The position numbers and the translations under genes were made by a program. From positions 3,168,001 to 3,232,000 of the forward strand of contig CP065018.1 in the NCBI GenBank assembly GCA_016700415.1: a DNA stretch of 64,000 nucleotides, read 5' to 3'. Origin of the DNA: Flavobacteriales bacterium. Its GTDB lineage: Bacteria; Bacteroidota; Bacteroidia; Flavobacteriales_F; PHOS-HE28. Below the pieces are notes generated by a model. It had not been told where the DNA came from, did not search any database, and worked only from the letters and a program-made list of their open reading frames with translations. Positions 8,507-16,912 of the stretch are shown here, in pieces. Within the stretch, counting starts at the first letter, position 1. The number at the start of each line of letters is the position of its first letter.

Positions 8507-9832
8507 ATGAAAAAGCCGATCATCATCACACTTGCCCTTGCTGCGGCGTTCACCGGTGCAACGCTGCTGTTCTCCTTCCGCACCGCGGCCACAACGCATG
8601 CTACGGACCTCCGGAACGGAACGCCTCCGAAGGGCTGCGTTTTCAAGACGATCTACGAAGGCGAGGGGCTGGACCCGTCCTTCGTGCTGAAGACACCCGC
8701 CGAGGTGCTCACCTCGGAGAACCGCGGATACGATTGGTTGACCGCTGCGCAGAACAACGATGGTGGATTCGCGGCGGGCAGCCACGCGCATCAGGAGGTG
8801 ATGGACCCGCATGCAGCACCGAGCGACCCCGCCACCACGGCGATGGTGAGCATGGCGCTGTTGCGTGCCGGGAGCACCGTCACCGAAGGTCGTTTCGCCG
8901 CCGTGCTGACGCGAACTACGGAGTTCCTGTTGACGGCCATCGAAACCTCGCCAAAAGATGCGTTGAACATCACCCCGCTCACCGGCACCCAGATCCAGGT
9001 GAAGCTGGGGGGGAACATCGATGTGGCCCTCGCCGCGCAGTACCTCAGCAACCTCATGGGCCGCATGCCCTGCAATGATCCCAAGCACGACCGCTGGCTG
9101 AACGCATTGAACATCTGCACCGCCAAGATCCAGCGGTCGCAAACGGCCAACGGCAGCGTGCAAGGCAGCGGCTGGGCCGGCGTGCTGCAGTCCAGCTTCG
9201 CCGCCAACGCCTTGGAGAGCGCCGATCATGTGGGCGCGGACGTGGACGGGAAAGCATTGGAACAAGCGCGTGATTTTCAGAAGGGCAACTTCGATGCGAA
9301 CACCGGCACGGTGGCCACGGACGCCGCCGCCGGGGTGACGCTCTACGCCGTCAGCGGCAGCACGCGCAGCAGCGCCAAGGAGGCCCGCCAAGCGGAAGAG
9401 GTGCTGGAACGCGCAAAGAAGGACGGCAAGGTGAAGGCTGATGCGCCGGTCTCGTCCGCTGCGTTGGAAGATGCGGGCCTCAGCCGTGATGAGGCCGAGA
9501 AGGTGAACACCGCTTACAATGTCTATCACGCCGCCAAGGTGCGGGCACAGTCCAGCGAGGTGCTCAATGGCTTCGGGAACAATGGCGGGGAGGAGTTCAT
9601 GAGCTTCCTCCAGACGGGCGAGTCGCTGATCATCAACAAGGACAAGAGCTGGAGGAACTGGTATGATGCGACGACGGCGCGCTTGGTCGGGATCCAGAAC
9701 AACGACGGCAGCTGGAACGGGCACCACTGCATCACCAGCCCGGTGTTCTGCACGGCCACCGCGCTACTGATCCTCAGCGTGAACAACGATATTGAAGCGC
9801 TGGTCGCTCAAGGGGCCACAGCGGGCAAGTGA
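8507..9832 (+). CDS. secreted alpha/alpha-toroid (prenyltransferase/squalene-oxidase repeat) protein, function unknown
   Basis: 441 residues with an N-terminal signal or anchor helix (residues 2-24). Two QW-like motifs mark a terpenoid-cyclase-type toroid: GYDWLTAAQNNDGGFAAG near residue 74 and LVGIQNNDGSWNGHHCITSP near residue 395, the latter leading into FCTATALLILSV. A charged insertion (KEARQAEEVLERAKKDGK) separates the halves. No DxDD cyclase motif is evident, so cyclase activity is not supported. Envelope-exported proteins ending in a W.GHHCI..xxFCTA block recur in Bacteroidota and Planctomycetota without known function (from memory). It is divergent from the ThuA gene and has no operon partner. 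Confidence 0.7.
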   Translation: MKKPIIITLALAAAFTGATLLFSFRTAATTHATDLRNGTPPKGCVFKTIYEGEGLDPSFVLKTPAEVLTSENRGYDWLTAAQNNDGGFAAGSHAHQEVMDPHAAPSDPATTAMVSMALLRAGSTVTEGRFAAVLTRTTEFLLTAIETSPKDALNITPLTGTQIQVKLGGNIDVALAAQYLSNLMGRMPCNDPKHDRWLNALNICTAKIQRSQTANGSVQGSGWAGVLQSSFAANALESADHVGADVDGKALEQARDFQKGNFDANTGTVATDAAAGVTLYAVSGSTRSSAKEARQAEEVLERAKKDGKVKADAPVSSAALEDAGLSRDEAEKVNTAYNVYHAAKVRAQSSEVLNGFGNNGGEEFMSFLQTGESLIINKDKSWRNWYDATTARLVGIQNNDGSWNGHHCITSPVFCTATALLILSVNNDIEALVAQGATAGK

Positions 9833-9848
9833 GCCCGGCCAAAAACAA

Positions 9849-9882
9849 GGAAGGGCGCACACCAAGTGGTCTGCGCCCTTCC
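9849..9882. terminator. bidirectional terminator between convergent genes
   Basis: GGAAGGGCGCA pairs with TGCGCCCTTCC around a loop that itself pairs ACCA with TGGT. AAAAAC precedes it on the plus strand, so the minus-strand transcript has a U tract. It separates the toroid gene (plus) from the cupredoxin gene (minus). Confidence 0.75.
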
Positions 9883-9896
9883 GCATGGGCCTGTGC

Positions 9897-10496
9897 TTAC
9901 CGCGTGATCACCAAACGCTCCAGTGTGGTCGATCCCCCTTGCTCATCCTTCACCGCCACCATGTAGGTGCCGATCTCCAATGCGGAAACATCGAGCACAT
10001 TATCGGGAGAGGAGGTCATTTCGAGGACCAAGCGCCCGTTCATGTCGAGCACCTGCACTTGCCGACCGGCCTTGATGCCGGACAGGGTCACCCGCTTGTT
10101 CGCCGGATTGGGAAAGATCTGCGGGATGGGACCGGCCGCCTGATCCGGCACACCGGTATTGGTGGCCACGATGAACTGCCCTTTCATGCCCATGTTGGCA
10201 ACATGATTAATGCAGACGTAGTAGTAGGTCCCAGCCTGGTCCAACGCAAAGGTGTATTCTCCCCCCGGGTAGTCGAAGCCTCCGTTGGAGGTGATGCCGT
10301 TGGCGTTCCAGGTGGCTTGGTCCACTTCCGTGCAGGTATGCTGGGCCCCAAGTACCAAGTGGATGCTGTCCCCGGCCACCATGTTGATCACGGGCGGGTT
10401 GAAGGTGGTGCCCGAGTTGGTCAGCTCGTAGGTGGTCTGTGCAGTGGCGGCCACGGACAAGGCCAAAAGGAAAGCAGTGGTGTAGTTTCTCATCAT
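9897..10496 (-). CDS. cupredoxin (plastocyanin-like) protein with T9SS sorting domain
   Basis: 199 residues. The signal peptide ends around VAATAQ (residue 20). Residues 21-115 are a small blue-copper fold: YELTNSGTTFNPPVINMVAGDS leads into LGAQHTCTEVD, and YYYVCINHVANMGMKGQFIV supplies the Cys, His and Met of a type-1 copper site, with the earlier His as fourth ligand. Residues about 128-199 are a type A sorting domain (IFPNPANKRVTLSG ... LEIGTYMVAVKD). The protein should be a cell-surface electron carrier or copper binder; the partner is unknown. An alternative start one codon in (10493) is equally good. Confidence 0.85.
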   Translation of the reverse strand: MMRNYTTAFLLALSVAATAQTTYELTNSGTTFNPPVINMVAGDSIHLVLGAQHTCTEVDQATWNANGITSNGGFDYPGGEYTFALDQAGTYYYVCINHVANMGMKGQFIVATNTGVPDQAAGPIPQIFPNPANKRVTLSGIKAGRQVQVLDMNGRLVLEMTSSPDNVLDVSALEIGTYMVAVKDEQGGSTTLERLVITR

Positions 10497-10627
10497 CGAT
10501 CGGTGGGTTTAGGTTGCGTACAAGGTAGTGACGCGCTGCCAAAGTGCATCGGATCACTGGCATCCTTACCTTGGTGGCTGTGGCGGCGGCACATCTTTTG
10601 TCGGCTACCGCATAAAAGGACACCACC

Positions 10628-10987
10628 ATGAAACGGACCGCCATTTTTCTTTGTGCGTGCTTGATCAGCCTGTGGTCCACGCTAAGCGCCCAAGACACCA
10701 CCGGGTCACCCGATGCTACCCCGCCCCATTGGGTCGCCATGAGCGACAGTACCGGGCAGGCGATCGGCCTCCGGGAAGACCAGAAACAGGTCTGGCAGGA
10801 AAAGGGTGCCCGATGGGACAGCAAGTACAGCACGCTGGGAAAGGACCCGGTACACCACCCGACCTACATCAGACTGCACGCCGCACGGGAGTTCGACCTG
10901 AAGGGCTTCCTCTCCGGTGGCCAATACGAAAAGTGGAAGGAGCTGAACAAGCGCTCGCCGCGCACCAACAGGCCTTCGGGTCGCTGA
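10628..10987 (+). CDS. small secreted hypothetical protein
   Basis: 119 residues with a clear Sec signal (MKRTAIFLCACLISLWSTLSAQ). The mature part is short, polar and rich in Lys, Glu and Trp (LREDQKQVWQEKGARWDSKY, FLSGGQYEKWKELNKR). The spacing of helices with an L..DQ...W start and a GGQYEKW end loosely recalls Spy/CpxP-type periplasmic helical proteins, but no LTxxQ motif pair is present. An AAAGGACACC ribosome-binding site precedes the ATG. It is divergent from the cupredoxin gene, 131 bp away. Confidence 0.65.
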   Translation: MKRTAIFLCACLISLWSTLSAQDTTGSPDATPPHWVAMSDSTGQAIGLREDQKQVWQEKGARWDSKYSTLGKDPVHHPTYIRLHAAREFDLKGFLSGGQYEKWKELNKRSPRTNRPSGR

Positions 10988-11029
10988 CCGTGGCGTGGAT
11001 TCCGCAGAACGGCCACCTGCTCCGAACGA

Positions 11030-11833
11030 TCAGGGCCGATCGGGACCGGCGCCAAGCGAGACCAAGTAGTAGTTGGTCGTGATCAAGAAATTCCGCAGGT
11101 AGGGAATGGACGAGATCAACCGCCATTGTTTGCGGGGCTTCAGGCCGAACTTGGCCTCATAGTTCGGGTTCACCAAGTAGAATGTCCGTTTGTCCTTCAC
11201 GTAGTTCGTCCTTTTCAAGATCCGCTCGAAGCGTTCGATCGTGATGCCGGTCTGCTTGATCTCCAACAGGTCGGTCACCTTGGTCTTCGTCTCACCGAAA
11301 CCTTTCAGGATGGCGGCATAGATCGGTCTCGGAAGTATGTGGAAGAACGGAAGCTTGGAAAGTACCCGGCTTTCGCAGATCTGCTGGTGCCCCCCGAAAG
11401 GATTGTGCCAAGGGGGGAAGCCGAGGAAGAAGCGGCCCTTCGGCTTCAGCAGCCCGCGTGCGAACTCCATGAAGCGTTCCTGCCCATGGATGTGCTCCAG
11501 CACGTCCCGCATGATGATGATGTCGAACTGCCCGATGTCCTTCGTGTCGTAGATGTTCGACACGATCAGCTCCAAGTTGCCCTGGTTCGGATGCCCTGCG
11601 AAATAGGCCTTCGCGTTCGCGACCTTTCCCGGGGCCATGTCCACGCCCACCACGCGTTCGCACCCCAGGTCCATGAAGGGCTTCAGGTTGCCTCCCTCGC
11701 CACAGCCGATCTCCAGCACTGAGCTCTGGGCATTGATCTCCAGCACTTCGGAGATGAACGGTAGCACATGGTTGCGCACCGTGGTCTCTTGCTCCCGGAA
11801 ATACTTCTCCCGGTCTATATGGCGCTCTTGCAT
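11030..11833 (-). CDS. class I SAM-dependent methyltransferase
   Basis: 267 residues. Motif I VLEIGCGEGGN (about residues 40-50) and the acidic end of strand 2 (VVGVDM) bind S-adenosylmethionine. IIMRDVLEHI is the usual post-motif, followed by RFFLGFPPWHNPFGGHQQ as in the UbiG/glycosyl- and lipid-methyltransferase group. It is the last of three minus-strand genes with gaps of only 9 and 15 bp, after the TonB receptor and the sterol-desaturase-like hydroxylase, so co-transcription is likely. The substrate is unknown; a lipid or surface glycan is plausible from context. Confidence 0.85.
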   Translation of the reverse strand: MQERHIDREKYFREQETTVRNHVLPFISEVLEINAQSSVLEIGCGEGGNLKPFMDLGCERVVGVDMAPGKVANAKAYFAGHPNQGNLELIVSNIYDTKDIGQFDIIIMRDVLEHIHGQERFMEFARGLLKPKGRFFLGFPPWHNPFGGHQQICESRVLSKLPFFHILPRPIYAAILKGFGETKTKVTDLLEIKQTGITIERFERILKRTNYVKDKRTFYLVNPNYEAKFGLKPRKQWRLISSIPYLRNFLITTNYYLVSLGAGPDRP

Positions 11834-11848
11834 GTAGTGGTCGGCCGC

Positions 11849-12505
11849 TTACAGCAGGTTCACTTTCTGCGCTTCTTTGCGGCGTGGCTCCTTCGGCATG
11901 GTGCCGAAAATGTAGTCCCAGAAGGGCGTGCTCACCCCGAAGGCACCGTCATCACCCACGTAATGGTGGAGGTTGTGGTGTTTCCAAATGATGCCGAGGA
12001 AGTTTTTGGGCTGCTTGTAGATGTGGATGGCGTAATGCGCGAGCAGGTACGTGCTGTAGCCGAAGAGGAAGCCGCCTCCGAAAGCATATCCGTTGGGACC
12101 GATCAACAGCCGGAAGAGGCTGATGAACAAGATCGAGAGCACGATGCTCACCAGTGGGGGCATGGCCAAGCGGGCCTTGTCGCGGGGATGTTCATGGTGT
12201 ATCCCATGGATCACGTACTGGAAGCGCTTCCGCTTTTCGGACTGTGCGGGAATGTGGTAGAGGTAGCGGTGCATCACATATTCCACTAAGGTGAACAGCA
12301 CAATGCCTCCGAGGAAGAAGACCAGGACCGTTTGCCAGGATATGGCCAGTTTGGCCATGGAATACCACAGGGTGATAATGCCCACCGACCAGAACAGGGC
12401 GAGCGGGATGGCGATGTGCGTTTTGGTGAACGCCTCAAGCACCGGGTTCTTAAAGATCCGACCGGCACCGGTTTGTGGTTTATTTACCATGATCGTCGTC
12501 CGCAA
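11849..12505 (-). CDS. sterol desaturase / fatty acid hydroxylase superfamily protein
   Basis: 218 residues with four or so membrane helices and the eight-histidine di-iron signature in three clusters: EYVMHRYLYH, IHGIHHEHPRDKARL and HHNLHHYVGDD. The superfamily oxidises membrane-embedded substrates such as sterols, fatty acids, ceramides and carotenoids. The start at 12505 is the longest; the ATG at 12490 (MVNKPQ) is an alternative. It lies 9 bp after the TonB receptor gene and 15 bp before the methyltransferase, which suggests a three-gene unit that modifies a lipid or pigment. Confidence 0.88.
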   Translation of the reverse strand: MRTTIMVNKPQTGAGRIFKNPVLEAFTKTHIAIPLALFWSVGIITLWYSMAKLAISWQTVLVFFLGGIVLFTLVEYVMHRYLYHIPAQSEKRKRFQYVIHGIHHEHPRDKARLAMPPLVSIVLSILFISLFRLLIGPNGYAFGGGFLFGYSTYLLAHYAIHIYKQPKNFLGIIWKHHNLHHYVGDDGAFGVSTPFWDYIFGTMPKEPRRKEAQKVNLL

Positions 12506-12514
12506 AATTAAGCA

Positions 12515-14785
12515 TCAGGATATGCTCCGTGCCGATGATGCCGATATCCGCGGATCGAAGGTGAAGCTGAGCCCCCCGAAATAGCTGCGCCCCGGTGCCG
12601 GGTTGTAGTATCGTCCGCCGGGATCGTTCAGCTGGATGAATGAGGTGTACCGCGCATCGAGCACGTTCTCCACCAGCAGGAACGCCTCCAAGCGCATTCC
12701 TCTCCATTGCCATACGTGTTCGATCCGGAAATGCATCGTTCCATACCCGGGAACACGGTCGCCGTTCATACTGTTCGCTACCACGGAGGAATTGGTCCGG
12801 TACCCGAGCTCGGCGGCATCACGGCTCTTGGTGGACAGGCGTATCCGCGCACCCCCGGACCAGCGGGGCACGCCCGGGACATCCACATGGGCGGCGTTGT
12901 CCGGCGGATGCAGCCGGTGGTTTTGCCAGGCTCCGCCCAGTAGCGCAGTGAGCCGGCTTTCTCCCGGGAGTTCGCGCCGGGTTTGGGCGGTCAGTTCCAC
13001 ACCGTTCTGCCGGGCATCACCGGCGTTTGTGAACACCTCTTCGGTCCCGCCGTTCACCCGCTGCGGCAGGATCAGGCCTTGCGTGCGGCGTAGGTAGGCG
13101 TTCATGGTGAGCGAGATGCCTTTACGATCGAAGACCATTCCTGCCTCGGACTCCCGCACGCGCTCGGCGGCCAGATCGGTATTGGGCATGCCTGTTGAAC
13201 CGAGCACCTCCCAGATCGTGGGGCGCGACGTACTTTCCGTGTAGCGCAGGTGGGCAGTGACATGATGCGAGAGCACACGTTCAACGCCGAGCATCGGATA
13301 GAACTGCGAGGCCGGCACGTCCTTGGTCTCCACCGCGCGCAACTTATCCTGATGGCGGAAGGCCGTTGCCTCGGAGCCGATATCCGCAAAGAAGGTGGTG
13401 TGATCGCCGAGAAGCAAACGGGTGGAAAGGAAGCCGTTGATGTTGCTGGTCCGTGTGTCAGCATCGGTCCGTACATCCGCAGGGACGGCGTTGACGAAGT
13501 TCCGTTCGTTCAGTTGGTCGCGTTCCAAGAGCGCCTCCAGACCCAGTTCCCAAGCGAACGAAACGGTATTGCGGTGGATCACCCTTCCTAAGGATAGACG
13601 CGTGCCGGCGGACCGCACTTGTTCGTCCTTGTAGCCGCTGAACCCCGGAGAGGTGCCGTACGGGTTGAGCTTGTCGATCGCATGCACGTGCAAGGATGAG
13701 CGCATCAGCAGCCCTTGCCACACCCGCTGTTCCACGGCGATCCCGGCGAAGACCTGGGATTTCTCCACCCGTGCATCGATCAGTTGCGAAAAAGGACGTG
13801 CAGCGCGCGGGTCATGCAGCGCGGTGAGGCTGTCGAGGCTTCCGGGCAGGCCCCACGCGGCTTTTTGCGCCGTGAGGTAGATGCTCGCGCTGCCGTTCTT
13901 AAGGGGGAAACGCTGGGTGAGGAAGGCCTGGTCCCGCCGTGCATATTCCTGTTCGCGGTAGCCGTCATTGCCCATGCGGAGCAGCCCTGCGCTCAGCGTT
14001 CCCCCGTTGTTCTGCCGTACGCGGGTGGTCGCAGAAAGCCTGAAGTATCCATCGCTACCGCCGATGGTGGACAACGTGGCATCGAAACCCGTGTCCGGAC
14101 GCTCCGGGGCCGCAGCGAGGATGAGGCCCGACGGTGCGCTGCCGTACACAGGCCCGCCAATGCTCCGGACCGCATCGACAGAGCCGATCAGTGCGGGGTC
14201 CAGCAGTTCCAGCGGAGTTGATCCATCGGCCAGGGTAAGTGAGAAGGGGCCCCAGTACACCTTCACCCCGCGTACCCCGTACGGCGAGCGGAGCAGGCTG
14301 CCCCGGATGCTGAGCCGCGTGCTTCCGCCGTGGCCGCGTTCGTCCATCTGCACACCGGGCACCCAGAGCAATGCGCTTCGCATGGACGAGCCTTCATAAG
14401 CGGAAAGGTCCGTACTGTCCACGGTGCTGACGGCCGCCAATGCGCGCCGCTCATGCGGAGATGGCCAGGGCGTCACCGCCACGGACCGGAGCTCGATCTC
14501 CTTCCGCAGCGTACGCAGTTCGATCCGCCCGGTGCGGAGGGCATCATCCCAGGCGACCCGCAGCGCGTGCAGGTCCTTGCCGAAGAACACCACGGTGTCC
14601 GATCGGATATCCGGACAGAGCCTGCCGAAAGCGTCCACAGTGCCGATGGTAGCCCCGGTGCGGTCGCGGACCATCAGCCCGGCGGCGGAGCGGCCATCGT
14701 CCCGGGCCACCATCACACAGGACTGGCCGTGTGCGGAAAGCAGGAGGATGGTCCCGGTCAGGAAGGATCCAAGGCGCGCAAGCAT
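12515..14785 (-). CDS. TonB-dependent outer-membrane receptor
   Basis: 756 residues. The signal peptide is about residues 1-20. The next 90 residues (CVMVARDDGRSAAGLMVRD...) look like a degenerate carboxypeptidase-regulatory-like domain. The plug (about 120-230) contains GSSMRSALLWVPGVQMDERG and STRLSIRGSLLRSPYGVRG, and the beta barrel follows with alternating aromatic strands. The C-terminal girdle ends YFGGLSFTFDP with about ten residues beyond. It should import a siderophore or other small ligand; nothing in the sequence sets the ligand. It is the first gene of the unit with the hydroxylase and methyltransferase. Confidence 0.9.
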   Translation of the reverse strand: MLARLGSFLTGTILLLSAHGQSCVMVARDDGRSAAGLMVRDRTGATIGTVDAFGRLCPDIRSDTVVFFGKDLHALRVAWDDALRTGRIELRTLRKEIELRSVAVTPWPSPHERRALAAVSTVDSTDLSAYEGSSMRSALLWVPGVQMDERGHGGSTRLSIRGSLLRSPYGVRGVKVYWGPFSLTLADGSTPLELLDPALIGSVDAVRSIGGPVYGSAPSGLILAAAPERPDTGFDATLSTIGGSDGYFRLSATTRVRQNNGGTLSAGLLRMGNDGYREQEYARRDQAFLTQRFPLKNGSASIYLTAQKAAWGLPGSLDSLTALHDPRAARPFSQLIDARVEKSQVFAGIAVEQRVWQGLLMRSSLHVHAIDKLNPYGTSPGFSGYKDEQVRSAGTRLSLGRVIHRNTVSFAWELGLEALLERDQLNERNFVNAVPADVRTDADTRTSNINGFLSTRLLLGDHTTFFADIGSEATAFRHQDKLRAVETKDVPASQFYPMLGVERVLSHHVTAHLRYTESTSRPTIWEVLGSTGMPNTDLAAERVRESEAGMVFDRKGISLTMNAYLRRTQGLILPQRVNGGTEEVFTNAGDARQNGVELTAQTRRELPGESRLTALLGGAWQNHRLHPPDNAAHVDVPGVPRWSGGARIRLSTKSRDAAELGYRTNSSVVANSMNGDRVPGYGTMHFRIEHVWQWRGMRLEAFLLVENVLDARYTSFIQLNDPGGRYYNPAPGRSYFGGLSFTFDPRISASSARSIS

Positions 14786-14847
14786 ATGGGCCGAAAGTAC
14801 CTTCAGGTGGTCCGCTGAAAGAGCGGCGGAAGATGCCCGGTCGCCCT

Positions 14848-14881
14848 TTTGAAGCCGGATCTGCAGTAACGATTACATTTG
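14848..14881 (+). promoter_or_regulatory. promoter of tRNA-Val
   Basis: TTTG at 14848-14851 and an exact TAnnTTTG element (TACATTTG, 14874-14881) with a 22-bp spacer lie 30 bp before the tRNA-Val 5' end. The spacing is at the long end for Bacteroidota promoters. Confidence 0.6.
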
Positions 14882-14911
14882 CGCCCCATTATCCGGAGAA
14901 TACTTGGTTCC

Positions 14912-14986
14912 GGGCGTTTAGCTCAGCTGGTTTAGAGCACTACCTCGACAAGGTAGGGGTCGCTGGTTCGAATCCGGCAACGCCCA
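14912..14986 (+). tRNA. tRNA-Val (anticodon GAC)
   Basis: Acceptor GGGCGTT pairs with AACGCCC and A follows. The D arm is GCTC...GAGC. The anticodon arm CTACC-TCGACAA-GGTAG gives GAC. The T arm is GCTGG-TTCGAAT-CCGGC. Length is 75 nt, with no encoded CCA. Confidence 0.98.
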
Positions 14987-14993
14987 CTTCCAC

Positions 14994-15011
14994 TTCCTGT
15001 CGCGACAGGAA
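14994..15011. repeat. perfect 18-bp palindrome after tRNA-Val
   Basis: TTCCTGTCGCGACAGGAA is a perfect palindrome 8 bp past the tRNA. It may help end the tRNA transcript. The 155 bp between here and the next start codon hold no other feature I can support. Confidence 0.5.
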
Positions 15012-15166
15012 AATGACCCGCCAGATCGGTACCGCGCAAGTGCTCTCCTCATCAAAAGATCGGTCAAGCCCAACGCGACTTCGCTCCTGCACACCGAACA
15101 ACTGAGCCTTTCGGATCCTTTAACGTCATAATTCCGGTGCAGAAGGCGCCACTACAACCCCGTAAC

Positions 15167-16141
15167 ATGAAGAAGACCTCGATCTCATTGACCTTTCTTT
15201 TGATCTTCGCGATCACGGCGAACGCGCAGGAGGACAAGGCACAACGCGATGCCGCAGCCGCCGAAATGCAGGCGAAGACCGCTGCGGACACCACCGGCAA
15301 GATCTGGACAAAAGGCGGTACCATCCAGCTGAACATGAGCCAAGTGAGCCTCACCAACTGGTCCGCAGGCGGTTTCAGTTCGGTCAGCGGCATCGCCCAG
15401 TTCAATGCTTTTGCCAACCGCAAGAAAGGCCGTTTCGCATGGGACAACAGCGTGGCCTTGGCATACGGTCTGCTCGCGCAGGACGGCCAGGACGCGGTGA
15501 AGACGGACGACCGCATCGAGTTGAACACCAAGTACGGTTATGAGCTGAAAAAGTCCTGGTATCTCGCGATGCTGGCCCAATTCAAGACCCAGTTCACCGA
15601 GGGCAAGGACGCTGCCACCGGAGCCCGCATCTCGGACTTCATGGCGCCCGGCTACTTGATCCTGGGCCTCGGTGTCGATTACAAGCCGAACGATCACTTT
15701 TCCGCGTTCATCTCACCGGCCACGGCGAAGATCACCTTCGTGAACGATCAGGACCTGGCCGACGCCGGTGCTTTCGGTGTAGATCCCGCCACCTATGATA
15801 CCCTCGGCGCCAGACTCACCATGGGCAAGAACAGCGAGTTCGAGTTCGGCGGCTATGTGAAACTGATGTATACGCACGACCTGGCAAAGAACATCAACTT
15901 CCTCACCCGTGCCGACTTCTTCAGCAACTATCTGAAGAACCCGCAGAACATCGATGTGAACTGGGAGACCCTCTTCACTTTCAAGGTGAACTCCTGGTTC
16001 TCGGCCACGCTCAGCACCTTGCTGATCTATGATCACGACACGCAGATCATGAAACCTTGGGAGGACACGCCTCAGCAGTATGTGGGCAAGGGTACCCAGT
16101 TCAAGGAGGCCATCGGTCTGGGTATCATGCTGAAGCTCTGA
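15167..16141 (+). CDS. DUF3078 family outer-membrane-associated protein
   Basis: 324 residues. The start at 15167 places the signal peptide (MKKTSISLTFLLIFAITANAQ) first. The mature part begins with a helical stretch and then QLNMSQVSLTNWSAGGFSSVSG, the DUF3078 signature. About twelve amphipathic beta strands follow, rich in aromatic residues (KYGYELKKSWYLAMLAQF, WFSATLSTLLIYDHD). This suggests a small outer-membrane barrel. DUF3078 is restricted to Bacteroidota and has no assigned function. It is monocistronic with a good terminator. Confidence 0.88.
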   Translation: MKKTSISLTFLLIFAITANAQEDKAQRDAAAAEMQAKTAADTTGKIWTKGGTIQLNMSQVSLTNWSAGGFSSVSGIAQFNAFANRKKGRFAWDNSVALAYGLLAQDGQDAVKTDDRIELNTKYGYELKKSWYLAMLAQFKTQFTEGKDAATGARISDFMAPGYLILGLGVDYKPNDHFSAFISPATAKITFVNDQDLADAGAFGVDPATYDTLGARLTMGKNSEFEFGGYVKLMYTHDLAKNINFLTRADFFSNYLKNPQNIDVNWETLFTFKVNSWFSATLSTLLIYDHDTQIMKPWEDTPQQYVGKGTQFKEAIGLGIMLKL

Positions 16142-16156
16142 TACCCGGTTCTTTGA

Positions 16157-16194
16157 GAAAAGCCCGTCCCGAATGCTTCGGGGCGGGCTTTTTT
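16157..16194 (+). terminator. Rho-independent terminator of the DUF3078 gene
   Basis: AAAAGCCCGTCCCGAA pairs with TTCGGGGCGGGCTTTTTT (one bulge or mismatch), followed by Ts. The A tract on the other side makes it usable in both directions. Confidence 0.85.
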
Positions 16195-16211
16195 GCCATC
16201 TCTTTCATTGG

Positions 16212-16243
16212 GTTCTCATTTGCATGGCCATGCAAATGAGAAC
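16212..16243. promoter_or_regulatory. perfect 32-bp palindrome, copy 1 of probable MarR operator
   Basis: GTTCTCATTTGCATGG followed by its exact inverse complement. The core TTTGCATGGCCATGCAAA is shared with copies at 16379-16396 and 16913-16934. It lies between the DUF3078 terminator and the MarR gene's 3' end. The 135 bp between copies 1 and 2 hold no convincing gene. Confidence 0.65.
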
Positions 16244-16378
16244 GGCTTTGCGCGCACGACCTTGATCATGTTGGAGTGTCTGCTTTTCAATGTCAGAGCA
16301 GGATCTCCGTGTGTTTTGATGTGGATCAGGACAGTCTGAGTCTTTTGCGGAGGTGTGAGGCCAATTGTTAAATCGACG

Positions 16379-16396
16379 TTTGCATGGCCATGCAAA
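16379..16396. promoter_or_regulatory. palindrome copy 2 of probable MarR operator
   Basis: TTTGCATGGCCATGCAAA, a perfect 18-bp palindrome, 68 bp beyond the stop codon of the MarR gene. On the minus strand the TTTG could act as a -33 element with TAACAATTG 22 bp further on, but that promoter is weak. Confidence 0.6.
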
Positions 16397-16464
16397 TGGG
16401 TAGGCGGTCCATTGCGGTAACCGGTTCCGAAAAATGGAACACTGCATCCTGAATGTCAGGTCTA

Positions 16465-16896
16465 TCACTTCGTCCGTAGGATCCCGTCAGCAAGTGCAGC
16501 GTGTTCGGCAAGCGACCTGGCCTCCCCTTCGCCGAGTAAAAGCGAATATGCGATACGCAGCTTCTCCCATGCACTTGTCGCTTCAGCAGCCTTGCGCGTG
16601 CCTTCCATGGTGAGGAACACCTCGACAATACGGTCTTGACCGTTGCGGACGATCAGGCTTTCCGATGCCAGTTTATCCAGTGTTCGCGAGATCGTGGAGG
16701 CGTCCAGCTGATGGACGTAGGCCAAGTCGGTGATGTTGATGCCGGGGGCTGTCTTGGCGGACATCAGTACAAAGCCCATGGTCGGCGTGATCTCGATGTG
16801 TCGAAAATGCGCTTCCGCCATGCGGGTAAGGGATCGCCCCAAGGCGGCTCCGGCATGATATAGGCACGAGTTGTAGTGACTTCGGAGGTCGGACAT
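16465..16896 (-). CDS. MarR family transcriptional regulator
   Basis: 143 residues, the normal MarR size. The winged helix-turn-helix spans about residues 35-105: PTMGFVLMSAKTAPGINITDLA, then HQLDASTISRTLDKLASESL as recognition helix, then the wing (RNGQDRIVEVFLTMEG). Helices at both ends form the dimer. The family responds to small ligands or oxidation and usually represses itself and a neighbour. A perfect 22-bp palindrome lies 17 bp upstream of its start, across a probable promoter, and two further copies lie just past its 3' end, so autoregulation is likely. The target beyond itself is unclear. Confidence 0.9.
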   Translation of the reverse strand: MSDLRSHYNSCLYHAGAALGRSLTRMAEAHFRHIEITPTMGFVLMSAKTAPGINITDLAYVHQLDASTISRTLDKLASESLIVRNGQDRIVEVFLTMEGTRKAAEATSAWEKLRIAYSLLLGEGEARSLAEHAALADGILRTK

Positions 16897-16912
16897 GGTT
16901 GATGCAAGATAG

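Noticed and set aside
16216..16269. 17-codon minus-strand ORF ending in the 32-bp palindrome
   Set aside because: No ribosome-binding site, very short, and its C-terminus is just translated palindrome.
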